This document shows positions 56,687 to 64,000 of a stretch of DNA of 64,000 bases, in pieces. The notes under the pieces are model-generated. The model saw only the letters and a list, made by a program, of their open reading frames with translations, ran no database searches and was not told the origin of the DNA. Location of the stretch: assembly GCF_900269665.1 (NCBI RefSeq), contig NZ_LT985361.1, positions 5,971,808 to 6,035,807 on the forward strand. The letters are read 5' to 3'. Position numbers and translations under genes: made by a program. Source of the stretch: Nocardia suismassiliense. GTDB taxonomy: Bacteria; Actinomycetota; Actinomycetes; Mycobacteriales; Mycobacteriaceae. How positions within the stretch are numbered: the stretch's first letter is position 1; every line of letters begins with the position of its first letter.

Positions 56687-57351
56687 GCCGACTCCTCGTC
56701 GGTGTCGAACAGGCTGCGCAAGTCGGCGGCAGACCAGTAGACGGCGTCGCGGCGGGCACGCTGTTCGGCGGCGGGATTGCGTCTACCACTGGTTGTCAGC
56801 TCCAGCACCAACCCGGCGGTCCGTGCTGCGTGCCGCAGCCTGCGGGTGGTGATCTCGTAGCTCTGAGCCATGACCAGCCGCAACGTCGCCGCAGGCTCTC
56901 CTGCCTGCTCACGCGCCAGCGCGGCGAGCCAGATCGCCTGGCGCGCTGCGGCTTCGGCGGCGATGGCGCCGGTGCCGATTGCCGCCGGGTTCTTGAACAC
57001 GTCGTGCCAAACCAGGCGACCGTCACTGCGGCAGATGGTGAAGCTGACCATGGTCGCTGCGGAGAACAACCTCAGTCGCGGTCCTTTGGCCGCCAGCACC
57101 GCGAGCTTGCCTCCTGCCAGCTCGACCGCCTGCGCGGCCTCGGCCTGACATAGCCCGTCGTAGTCGATTCCCAGATTCAGCAAGGCAATCACGAAGCGGT
57201 CGAAACTCGCGCTGTCACTGAATTGGTGCTGGGCGGCGACACGATCGAACTGGCTGGTACGGGTGTAGGTGCGTAGTTCGCGGGCGCGAATACGCACAAC
57301 CATTTCTGGAGTCACCGTGGCACCGACGGCCACGGACCGATGGGATTTCAT
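56683..57351 (-). CDS. Hypothetical protein of the conjugative block
   Basis: GAGGAGG eight bases before ATG 57351 marks the start of this 222-residue protein. It has EMVVRIRARELRTYTRTSQF, an Ala-rich helix (GTGAIAAEAAARQAIWLAAL) and a basic C-terminus (RRNPAAEQRARRDAVYW). No family recognised. It overlaps the lipoprotein gene (ATGA). Confidence 0.65.
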   Translation of the reverse strand: MKSHRSVAVGATVTPEMVVRIRARELRTYTRTSQFDRVAAQHQFSDSASFDRFVIALLNLGIDYDGLCQAEAAQAVELAGGKLAVLAAKGPRLRLFSAATMVSFTICRSDGRLVWHDVFKNPAAIGTGAIAAEAAARQAIWLAALAREQAGEPAATLRLVMAQSYEITTRRLRHAARTAGLVLELTTSGRRNPAAEQRARRDAVYWSAADLRSLFDTDEESA

Positions 57352-57446
57352 CCTCGACCTCCTCGTGTCGAAGTGGAGTGGGTGACGAGTCAGCCGACAT
57401 TCAGTGGCGAAACGTTCTGGTAGCCAAAGCTGTTGATGCAGCAGGC

Positions 57447-58349
57447 TCATAGTTCGACCTCCCGCTGTGGCTGAGCGATCTCTGGTACCGGCGCCGTCGC
57501 GCTGTCTGCGTCGGGTTCGTCAGCGAAGTTCTGTTCCGGCGTCGCGGCCTCGACAGCGGCAGCGATCTGAACACCGGGATCACCAGCGGCGGTCGCGGGT
57601 ATCTCAGCGCCCTGCGCGCTGTCGGAGGCTCTCGTACCGCGCCACGCGGTTTCGGCGGCCAGATGGAGCTCGTGTGGGCGAGGTGGAGCGACGGCGCGGA
57701 GGGGGTCCAGTCCAGCCGCCCGTAGCGTGGCTTCACGCAAACGCGCGTGGGCTACCGCAGTGGCCGTGGTGTAGGACTTCCACCGTGTGAACAGCTCTGA
57801 CGGTGTCAGCGCTCGAGCCGCCTCCAGCAGCGCTGTCCACCGCTGGGGGTCGCCGGACCATCTCGTGCCGACCTCGCCGCGGGTGACATTGAGTGCTCGG
57901 GAGACCATCGTGACCCGCAGCCACTGCAACCTTTGATGCTCAGAGAACCGTTCGGCGGCCAACGGCGTGATCGGATTGCCTCGCTCCCGGTAGATCCGGC
58001 GTAGCGCGGCCATCTCATAGAGCTGGTCCACATGAATGTGCAGCCGCGCCAGTTGCTGTTCGCGTGTCTCTGCGGTGGACGCGGGCAGCTGTTGGCCGTC
58101 GCTCCAGCGCAGGCCGGCGTTGCCTTGGGTTCGGACGAAAGCGATCCACCGTGGGGGGATGCCGATCTCGCGCGCCTGGTCTTGCAGCAGCCGCGCGGTG
58201 GTGACCAAGTCACGCATCATCTGCCGGTCTGCGGCCGAGCCGGTCACATTATCGAGGTCGGCAGTCACGTTCTGCAGTTGCTTGAGTAGTCGTTGCTGGA
58301 CCACGGTGGGCACCGCGCTCCCGCCTCGGCTGGGTCCAGTCCTGGCCAT
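57447..58349 (-). CDS. Conjugative-block paralogue family protein (copy 6)
   Basis: The 300 residues have VQQRLLKQLQNVTADLDNVT, GIPPRWIAFVRTQGNAGLRW, QLYEMAALRRIYRERGNPIT, AERFSEHQRLQWLRVTMVSR and GTRWSGDPQRWTALLEAARA, with LFTRWKSY later; the order matches copy 4. The C-terminus is acidic. Unknown function. Confidence 0.72.
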   Translation of the reverse strand: MARTGPSRGGSAVPTVVQQRLLKQLQNVTADLDNVTGSAADRQMMRDLVTTARLLQDQAREIGIPPRWIAFVRTQGNAGLRWSDGQQLPASTAETREQQLARLHIHVDQLYEMAALRRIYRERGNPITPLAAERFSEHQRLQWLRVTMVSRALNVTRGEVGTRWSGDPQRWTALLEAARALTPSELFTRWKSYTTATAVAHARLREATLRAAGLDPLRAVAPPRPHELHLAAETAWRGTRASDSAQGAEIPATAAGDPGVQIAAAVEAATPEQNFADEPDADSATAPVPEIAQPQREVEL

Positions 58350-58486
58350 GTCGTCATCCCTGAACCCGCGGACGGCGAGAAGAATTCACGGCTCCCGCTT
58401 CCCGTCGCTGACGCCGGCAAGAGCTGGCGAGGGCGTAGTTGCGACTACCAGTGCGGTCGATGTCAGCCAGCCGGCCACCGCAACGA

Positions 58487-60388
58487 TCACTCATGGCTTG
58501 CCTCGGTTCTCGGTGGTAGCGAATCCGGTCGAACCGGCACGTCCCCGGTAGTTGTCGCGTTCTCCGTCCTCGTGTCGGCAGAGCTGAAAGTGTTGTGCCA
58601 CCCGGCGAATTCGATCCATCGCGCGGTCGTGTCCCCGGCAATCGGTGCTGGAAGGTTCTCGGGCAGGGCGAACGAGCGGGCCAGGATCGGCAGGCGGTAC
58701 TCCACGGCCGCGGTACGAGACCACAGGTCGCGGTTGAGCCGGGTGGCTCGGTCCCGGCCGAGCAATCCGTGCGCGTCGTACCAGTCGGCGTGCTCCCTGA
58801 CGTGCCGTAGTCCGTAGAGCGCTGCAAGGTCGTACAGAATGCGTTGTACGGCAGGGCTACTGGCATCCGCGGCCGCTGTCCACAGCGCGTCTACTGCGGT
58901 GCGGGTGGTGACGGCGGTGGCGAGGTCTATGGCCGCCCGGTCGGGGTGCCGGGTCGAGTTCGGGGCTTGTGCCAGGGCGCGTTCGCGTTCGGCCAGCAGT
59001 CGGTACCACCACGCGCGCGGTTGTTCACCGGCGTCGATGAGGCGAGGGATCCCGGCTCGGCGCACGGCGCGTCCGGCGGCGCCGAGCGTGGCCCAAGTTT
59101 CGCCCTCGGCGGTCAAGATCCCTTCGCACGCCGTGACGTAGTCGGTGAGGTAGTTCGCCCGCAGGATCCCCTGGGCTGCGCAGCGATGCCGACACATCGT
59201 GGTCACTGTCCACGCGGTGTAGGAGGCGACGGGTTTGGTGAGCATCGCCCACAACGCGACCTCGCGGCTGTCGATGTCATCGCGGGCGCAGTGTGCGCGT
59301 ACGGCGTTGACCAGACACGTCATCGCCCACACATCCGACATCGCATGCGCGAACTGCCCGGCCACGTGGTCGTGGGAGATCATCGACGCACTATCGGGGC
59401 CGACGCGGCGGTGGTGGCCGTAGCCGATAGCCAATCCCAGCCCGGCGCGGGCCGCCGACACCGCCGCACCGGCCACGCCCAACCGTGCCGCCGACAGCGG
59501 GCTCACCGTGCGGGCGAAGCGTTGCTGTGTCGTCAGCTCGCAGTGGAACCGGCCCGTGGCGTCGAATCCGGCGACCTCCCCGCCCAACAGTGCCGATTCG
59601 GGCAGTAGCGCGCCGTGGAATCTGGTCATGGCGTTGTCCATCCACAGCCCGAATCCGTTGTCGGGCAACGCCTTGATATCCACACCAGCGGCCAGGCCGT
59701 CGGCGGTGCGCAGCCGCATCAGAAACGGCCACACCCCCTCATCGGTGCCATCGACGATCAGGCGGGCGAGCACGACGACGCACCGGGGGACCTCGGCGGC
59801 GAGGTTGGGCATGAACTTCACCGAAGCGGGGGTCGGGCTGTCGAGTCGCACGCAGCGCTGTTCGGGCTGCCAGGTCGCGGTGGTTTCCAGGTGGATCGCG
59901 TCGGTGCCGTGCCCGAGCTCGGTGATCAGGGTGACTCCGGTCGCACGTCCGGTGTCCAGATCGCGCAGGCAGTCCTGTTGGAATGCTGATCCGTCGCCGA
60001 GGTTTTCGATCGCGGCGATGCTGAGTTTGAGATGTCCCGACAGCAGTGCGAGCAGCCGCGGTGCGAGCGCGGCGGACCAGTCGAACAGTGCGTAGGACGC
60101 GAGGTCGTCAGCGGCGATCGCTCGTGCCGAGCCGCCGAGTGCGTCGATGGCGCGTTCGAGCAGGGTGTAGCTGGCGCGGGCTTCGGTGGTCTGGGTCTGA
60201 CCGGTGCCGGGCAGATCGCCGAGTTCGGCGAGGACGTCGCGGATTTGGAGGTGGCGCAGGTAGTGCTCGCCGTCGCCGAAGAGCGCCTGCGACAGTCCCC
60301 TACCGGGGTCGACCGACAAATGGGGTCTTCTCTGGGGTGATCGCAGTGCGCCGGTGTCGTGGTGGGAGGCGCGAGTCAGGAATGACAT
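58487..60388 (-). CDS. Acyl-CoA oxidase/dehydrogenase-like protein
   Basis: The 633-residue protein has the acyl-CoA oxidase layout: TLITELGHGTDAIHLETTAT, SVKFMPNLAAEVPRCVVVLA, DNGFGLWMDNAMTRFHGALL and a C-terminal helical half. ATG 60388 follows GAAGGA. Flavin and acyl-CoA binding are predicted, but the active-site Glu could not be confirmed by eye. Such an enzyme is unexpected between conjugation-type genes; it is probably cargo. Confidence 0.85.
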   Translation of the reverse strand: MSFLTRASHHDTGALRSPQRRPHLSVDPGRGLSQALFGDGEHYLRHLQIRDVLAELGDLPGTGQTQTTEARASYTLLERAIDALGGSARAIAADDLASYALFDWSAALAPRLLALLSGHLKLSIAAIENLGDGSAFQQDCLRDLDTGRATGVTLITELGHGTDAIHLETTATWQPEQRCVRLDSPTPASVKFMPNLAAEVPRCVVVLARLIVDGTDEGVWPFLMRLRTADGLAAGVDIKALPDNGFGLWMDNAMTRFHGALLPESALLGGEVAGFDATGRFHCELTTQQRFARTVSPLSAARLGVAGAAVSAARAGLGLAIGYGHHRRVGPDSASMISHDHVAGQFAHAMSDVWAMTCLVNAVRAHCARDDIDSREVALWAMLTKPVASYTAWTVTTMCRHRCAAQGILRANYLTDYVTACEGILTAEGETWATLGAAGRAVRRAGIPRLIDAGEQPRAWWYRLLAERERALAQAPNSTRHPDRAAIDLATAVTTRTAVDALWTAAADASSPAVQRILYDLAALYGLRHVREHADWYDAHGLLGRDRATRLNRDLWSRTAAVEYRLPILARSFALPENLPAPIAGDTTARWIEFAGWHNTFSSADTRTENATTTGDVPVRPDSLPPRTEASHE

Positions 60389-60438
60389 GTCGATGTCCTT
60401 CGGATGCGGTGTGTGGGTCTGGTTGATCTGGCGGCTGC

Positions 60439-61344
60439 TCATGGTTCGAGCCCTGGTGTCGGTTCCGTAGCCGGCGGGGTGTGGCCGGGATCGTCGTCGT
60501 TCCAGTCGATTTCGACGTGGTCGCCGACAGCGGCGGTGACGGCGTCGGTCGAGGGGCTGGGGAGGGGGTGGTGCAGCCGTCGTTGTGTGAGGGCTTGGGC
60601 CAGCAGTGCATGCGGGGAGGGGAACGCCGCGGGGGTCGCGGCACCGGGATCGACCTCGGGGGCGGGAACGAGCAGTTCATAGAGGGTGCGGGCTTCGTCG
60701 TAGGCATCCGGGAAACAGAACCCGCGCCAGACCTCCTCGACCACGGACTCATCCGCCGAGCGGGCCAGCCCAGCCCGGCGTGGCCTGCTGGCGGTGACTT
60801 CATCCCAGATCTGTTGCCGCTCTGCACCGCTCGCGCCGATGACATCGGCGTAACCGGTTGCCAGCAGCCATCGCTGGCCGAGGTTCGAGTGGAACTGCCG
60901 CACTTCGTCGTCGAGGTCGGCCACCCCGTCGCTGCTGGTCGTGGCTGCCGCGACGCTGTGGCGGTGCTGGTGTTCGGCGGCGACGACGCTCATGGTGTCG
61001 AGGCGTTCTACTTGGCGGCGGAGTCCGTCGAGCAGCAGCGTGCGTGCGGTGTTGATCGTCGGCAGCGGTTGCGTTTCCGACCAGACCAGACCCGAGCTCG
61101 CCTGCTGGTTCACCGCATCGAGCCACCGTTCGGGCACGCAGAGGGCACGCGCGCGTGCCCTGTGCTCGCGGCGGAAGCGGTCGTAGCTCTTCAGCTGCTC
61201 TTGCCACTGCGACCGTTCGGGCAGAAAGACCGGCTTATCCCCGGACAGACGTGCCCGTTCGGCGGCCAGCGCGTGAGTTTGCTCGAGGATCTTGCGCTGC
61301 CACAGCGGTAGCTCTGCGATCGTCAGGGTGTCCGGATCGGTCAT
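60439..61344 (-). CDS. Conjugative-block paralogue family protein (copy 7)
   Basis: The 301 residues from ATG 61344 show WQRKILEQTHALAAERARLS, CVPERWLDAVNQQASSGLVW, QVERLDTMSVVAAEHQHRHS and EVRQFHSNLGQRWLLATGYA, then AERQQIWDEVTAS. The family pattern holds although identity is low. Function unknown. Confidence 0.7.
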   Translation of the reverse strand: MTDPDTLTIAELPLWQRKILEQTHALAAERARLSGDKPVFLPERSQWQEQLKSYDRFRREHRARARALCVPERWLDAVNQQASSGLVWSETQPLPTINTARTLLLDGLRRQVERLDTMSVVAAEHQHRHSVAAATTSSDGVADLDDEVRQFHSNLGQRWLLATGYADVIGASGAERQQIWDEVTASRPRRAGLARSADESVVEEVWRGFCFPDAYDEARTLYELLVPAPEVDPGAATPAAFPSPHALLAQALTQRRLHHPLPSPSTDAVTAAVGDHVEIDWNDDDPGHTPPATEPTPGLEP

Positions 61345-61450
61345 CGAGACCACCTGCCTCGGCCCAATCGCTGGCGCGCCCCGATGATGCTGACGCCCAA
61401 TTGATTTGCGCTCCGCAGGTAGCGGTCTTGGGGGCGGTGGAGAGCCTCGC

Positions 61451-62575
61451 TCACGTTCGACTGCTTGCGACGTCTTCGGACTGGTAGCGGCGGATGTCCA
61501 TGCGCTCGCCGTCCCACGCCGACAACGGTGTGATCGTGACGGTCTCGCCGGTTTGCGGGGCATGCAGCAGCACGTCGTTGCCTTGTTTGTCTCGCCCGTA
61601 GTAGATCCCCACGTGATGCGAATCCGACTCCCCAGGCAAGGTGAAGAAGATCAGGTCGCCTGGGGATTTGGACGCGAAGGACACTGGCCGCGCAGAGGGG
61701 TGATCCTGTTGATACTGGGTGTAGTGGGGGAGCCGGATCCGACCACCGGATGCCTGATAGATCGCATACAACGTCAAACCGCTGCAATCGAACCCACCTT
61801 TGGTGGGGCCACTGGCGTCCCCACCGGCCCATACATAGGGGGTGCCGATCCAACGAGCGGCGTGATCGATCACTGCCTGTCCGAATGCGCTGGCCGCAGG
61901 GGCAACCGGCGTCCCGGATCCGGTCGGCCCGCAGCCGCTCGCCACGGTCCCGGGGTCGGTGCGTGGCATCGTCCGCGGGTCGAGGCCGGCGAACATCGCA
62001 TACAGCCGTCGCGCTAGATCTAGTTGCGCCCCATAGGCGTTCGGCGCCGAGTTCTCGATTGCTTGGGCGAGTTCGGCAGGGGACATCTGCTGTGCGGCGC
62101 GTCCGAGTTGAGCGGCGCGGTCGTAGAACCAATTGATCTGGAAGATTGGATCCATCAGCCGCGCGATACCGAACGATCCGTGGATGCTGAACCGGATCTG
62201 GTGTGGGCCAACCGAATCGTGGTCGTAGCCCAGGCCGTCGTTGGTGTAGCGCAGCGAGTCCGGCACCGCCGGGTTCGCGAGATTGCGGAAGGTGCTTTCG
62301 GTGGCTTGGGCGGCGAGCTCGGCGATGATCACCGATTCGCTCATCCCCCGCTGCAGCCCGATCGCTACCCCGTTGCGGGCCAGTTGCAGTTGGCGTTCGT
62401 TCAATCCGGCCAGGCTCTGCCCGGTCGGTCCGCTCACCCCTGATGCGCTGCCCGCCGACAGCGGCGTCGCACACGACAGTGCAGGGTCGGCACCGACCAC
62501 CACCAGCAGCAATAACAGCAAGACGACCGGTAGTCCCGCCGCGGTCGCGGTTACGGTCTTCGCGGAAGTATCCAT
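61451..62575 (-). CDS. NlpC/P60 peptidoglycan endopeptidase
   Basis: Predicted cell-wall hydrolase that opens peptidoglycan for the conjugation channel. The 374 residues begin with an uncleaved signal anchor (GLPVVLLLLLLVVVGA), then a lytic-transglycosylase-like helical part (ELAAQATESTFRNLANPAVP), and end with NlpC/P60: TPYVWAGGDASGPTKGGFDC holds the Cys, SDSHHVGIYYG and LLHAPQTGE the His residues. The combination resembles conjugative hydrolases of Gram-positive elements. Confidence 0.9.
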   Translation of the reverse strand: MDTSAKTVTATAAGLPVVLLLLLLVVVGADPALSCATPLSAGSASGVSGPTGQSLAGLNERQLQLARNGVAIGLQRGMSESVIIAELAAQATESTFRNLANPAVPDSLRYTNDGLGYDHDSVGPHQIRFSIHGSFGIARLMDPIFQINWFYDRAAQLGRAAQQMSPAELAQAIENSAPNAYGAQLDLARRLYAMFAGLDPRTMPRTDPGTVASGCGPTGSGTPVAPAASAFGQAVIDHAARWIGTPYVWAGGDASGPTKGGFDCSGLTLYAIYQASGGRIRLPHYTQYQQDHPSARPVSFASKSPGDLIFFTLPGESDSHHVGIYYGRDKQGNDVLLHAPQTGETVTITPLSAWDGERMDIRRYQSEDVASSRT

Positions 62576-62822
62576 ACGCGTTCACCAGCAGCAGCGCCCA
62601 CGGCGTCGGTCCCTGGATCTCGGGTGGGGGGCCGATCACGCCGTGTCTCAGCAGTTTTGCCGAGCAGCTCGGCATGGGTTGCGTGGTTTCGCCGGACGCC
62701 AGGGTTTGTGGGTAGTCGCGTGCAGCCGGTTGCCATCGAGCTGGTCGTGTAACTGAACGCGCCTGCGGCCCGTCCGGGTCGGCGAGAACGGCGGCGAGTC
62801 GGGGGCAGAGGGGAATCGTCAT
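62576..62822 (-). other. Short gap with an ambiguous ORF between paralogue 8 and the hydrolase gene
   Basis: ATG 62822, 16 bases past the paralogue stop, opens a protein-like frame (MTIPLCPRLAAVLADPDGPQ, later TPWALLLVNAYGYFRED), but it has no stop before 61341 and so would overlap the hydrolase gene completely. It may be a small gene that lost its end, or chance. No other gene is visible here. Confidence 0.25.
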
Positions 62823-62837
62823 CGCGTGCCGGCCACA

Positions 62838-63788
62838 TCATTCGGGATCGGCCAGCGTGCCGAATTCCGGTGGCCGGGCCAAAGCCTCACCTACCGGCTC
62901 ACTACCCCAACTCGCCGCCGTGCCGCCGGGCGAACTCCCGACCATCGAAGCCAGGTGGTCGAGAACATCTCCGCCGTAGATGAACGCCTCGACTCGCGCC
63001 TCATCGATATCGACGCCCAAAGCGCGCGTCGCTTCGCTGATCAGCACACCGGGCTCTGGTGCCCACGTGCTCGACTCGGTGAGTTCGCCGTCGTCGACGG
63101 GTCCGGCGTTCACCCGACGGGCATCCCACTCGATGCCCGGCCAGGCGTAGGCATGCCAGCGCTCCTCGAGCTCGAGGTTGCTGTAGCCGTACACGGTGCG
63201 TGACACCAGCCGGATCCAGTCACCGTGATCGCGGTGCACCATCTCGGCTTGCTCGGCCTCGGTCAGCTCGACCGTCGCGGCCGTGCGGTTGACCCGCGTG
63301 CGGAGCGCGATCATGTTGCGCTCGTACTGCTGCTGCGCCGCAGGGTCGGGGATGAAGTGCCTCTGTTCCTCCTGCCGCGCTGCTTCGACCGCGGCCATGT
63401 GCTCGAGAGTCCACATGTCCTCGGCGATCGCATCGAGCAGCGGTGCGCGATCGGGATCATCCGGTGCCACCGTGAGCGGGTAGTCCGCGAGGTGATTCCA
63501 GTGCAGCTCACTGTGCCCGCTTTCGGCTGCCGCGCCGATCAATTCGACATCCACCCCGACCAGCTCGGCGCGGATTTCCAGTTCGGTGCGGATGGCATGA
63601 AGATCACGCAGCCGAGAGCGCCAGCCCTCGATCGCTGCCGCGCCGCGGCCGTCACCGTCGCGATAGCCTGGATACTCCGTGTGCAGCACCAGTGATTGGC
63701 GGGCCGCCAAGTCCGCGATTCTGTCCAGCAGTCGCGCTTTCCAACCAGCGAGCTCAAACGCGCGCAGGTGCACGTTATTGTCTGTCAT
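62838..63788 (-). CDS. Conjugative-block paralogue family protein (copy 8)
   Basis: The 316 residues from ATG 63788, with AGAAGGA upstream, follow copy 4 closely: LAGWKARLLDRIADLAARQS, MWTLEHMAAVEAARQEEQRH, AQQQYERNMIALRTRVNRTA, ELTEAEQAEMVHRDHGDWIR and EERWHAYAWPGIEWDARRV. ATG 63788 is preferred to 63827. Function unknown. Confidence 0.75.
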   Translation of the reverse strand: MTDNNVHLRAFELAGWKARLLDRIADLAARQSLVLHTEYPGYRDGDGRGAAAIEGWRSRLRDLHAIRTELEIRAELVGVDVELIGAAAESGHSELHWNHLADYPLTVAPDDPDRAPLLDAIAEDMWTLEHMAAVEAARQEEQRHFIPDPAAQQQYERNMIALRTRVNRTAATVELTEAEQAEMVHRDHGDWIRLVSRTVYGYSNLELEERWHAYAWPGIEWDARRVNAGPVDDGELTESSTWAPEPGVLISEATRALGVDIDEARVEAFIYGGDVLDHLASMVGSSPGGTAASWGSEPVGEALARPPEFGTLADPE

Positions 63789-63957
63789 CGCTTGCTTCCT
63801 TCTGTGAACCGTTGTGGTCTTAGACATCTCGCTCCCATACCGCCGTGCCGGCGGTTGTCCGCGCCGGATAGCGCCTTGTTCTTGCGCGACGGCAGGAGTG
63901 GGGCGTGTTCCTGAGTTCCGTTGTGCGGTACAGGCATTCAGTTTCTCCTAGTCCCAC

Positions 63958-64000
63958 GGGTCGGGCCCGTGGTCGGTGATGCTGGGCGGCAGGGGCCGGT
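63958..64000 (-). CDS. C-terminal end of a further minus-strand gene (truncated by window edge)
   Basis: The last 43 bases, read on the minus strand, encode LPPSITDHGPDPWD and a TAG at 63958-63960. The DHGPDPWD ending resembles the Gly-Pro-Asp-Pro tails of several paralogues here, so this may be a ninth family member. Too short to be sure. Confidence 0.4.

Overview
The window is high-GC actinomycete DNA, most consistent with Nocardia or a close relative in the Mycobacteriales. The signs are very high third-position GC, frequent GTG/TTG starts with 4-base ATGA/GTGA overlaps, type VII (ESX) substrate-like proteins, actinobacterial type I-E CRISPR repeats, and many small proteins of a kind seen in Nocardia/Rhodococcus accessory DNA. 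Family names come from reading motifs by eye; no database search was run.

Layout. (1) 1-2.2 kb: end of a minus-strand type VII secretion module: a small SseB-like protein, an ESX-substrate-like protein, and the N-terminal part of a large secreted toxin-type protein cut by the window edge. (2) 3.1-15.8 kb: a complete type I-E CRISPR-Cas locus on the minus strand, cas3-cse1-cse2-cas7-cas5-cas6e-cas1-cas2, between two arrays of about 36 and 15 repeats. The arrays have different repeats but share leader motifs at identical distances. (3) 15.8-25.2 kb: a candidate peptide (RiPP) gene cluster. On the minus strand a 29-residue precursor-like peptide is followed by a GST-fold protein with a C-terminal PqqD-like domain, a PqqD-radical SAM-SPASM enzyme, and a fused alpha-beta glycyl-tRNA synthetase. 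Divergent and neighbouring genes encode an unknown 404-residue protein, a GT25-like glycosyltransferase, a hexapeptide acyltransferase and an alpha/beta hydrolase. Phased GTGGACA repeats lie in the divergent intergenic region.

(4) 25.4-30.7 kb: a conflict/immunity-like island: a small helical protein ending in a RHIM-like amyloid motif, overlapped by an NLR-like NB-ARC/TPR protein carrying the same motif near its N-terminus, then a small ORF between hairpin-like repeats and a trypsin-like protease. (5) 31-41.7 kb: small accessory genes: an ATP-dependent DNA ligase, an aminoglycoside-phosphotransferase-like kinase with a TPR regulator, a DUF4254-like protein with a chain of tiny coupled ORFs, two cold-shock-domain proteins, a SAM methyltransferase, a nucleoside hydrolase, a TetR regulator and a GNAT acetyltransferase.

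(6) 41.7-64 kb: a long minus-strand block that looks like part of an integrative/conjugative element. It has a TraG/VirD4-like coupling protein, an NlpC/P60 hydrolase, a lipoprotein, coiled-coil and DUF4913 proteins, and at least eight diverged paralogues of one unnamed ~300-residue family. Metabolic-type genes are interleaved: a flavin monooxygenase, a metallo-beta-lactamase-fold hydrolase, a MetE-like protein and an acyl-CoA oxidase-like protein. The right edge cuts what may be a ninth paralogue.

The observations most worth a second look are the RiPP operon with its glycyl-tRNA synthetase, the amyloid-motif/NLR pair, and the paralogue expansion in the conjugative region.
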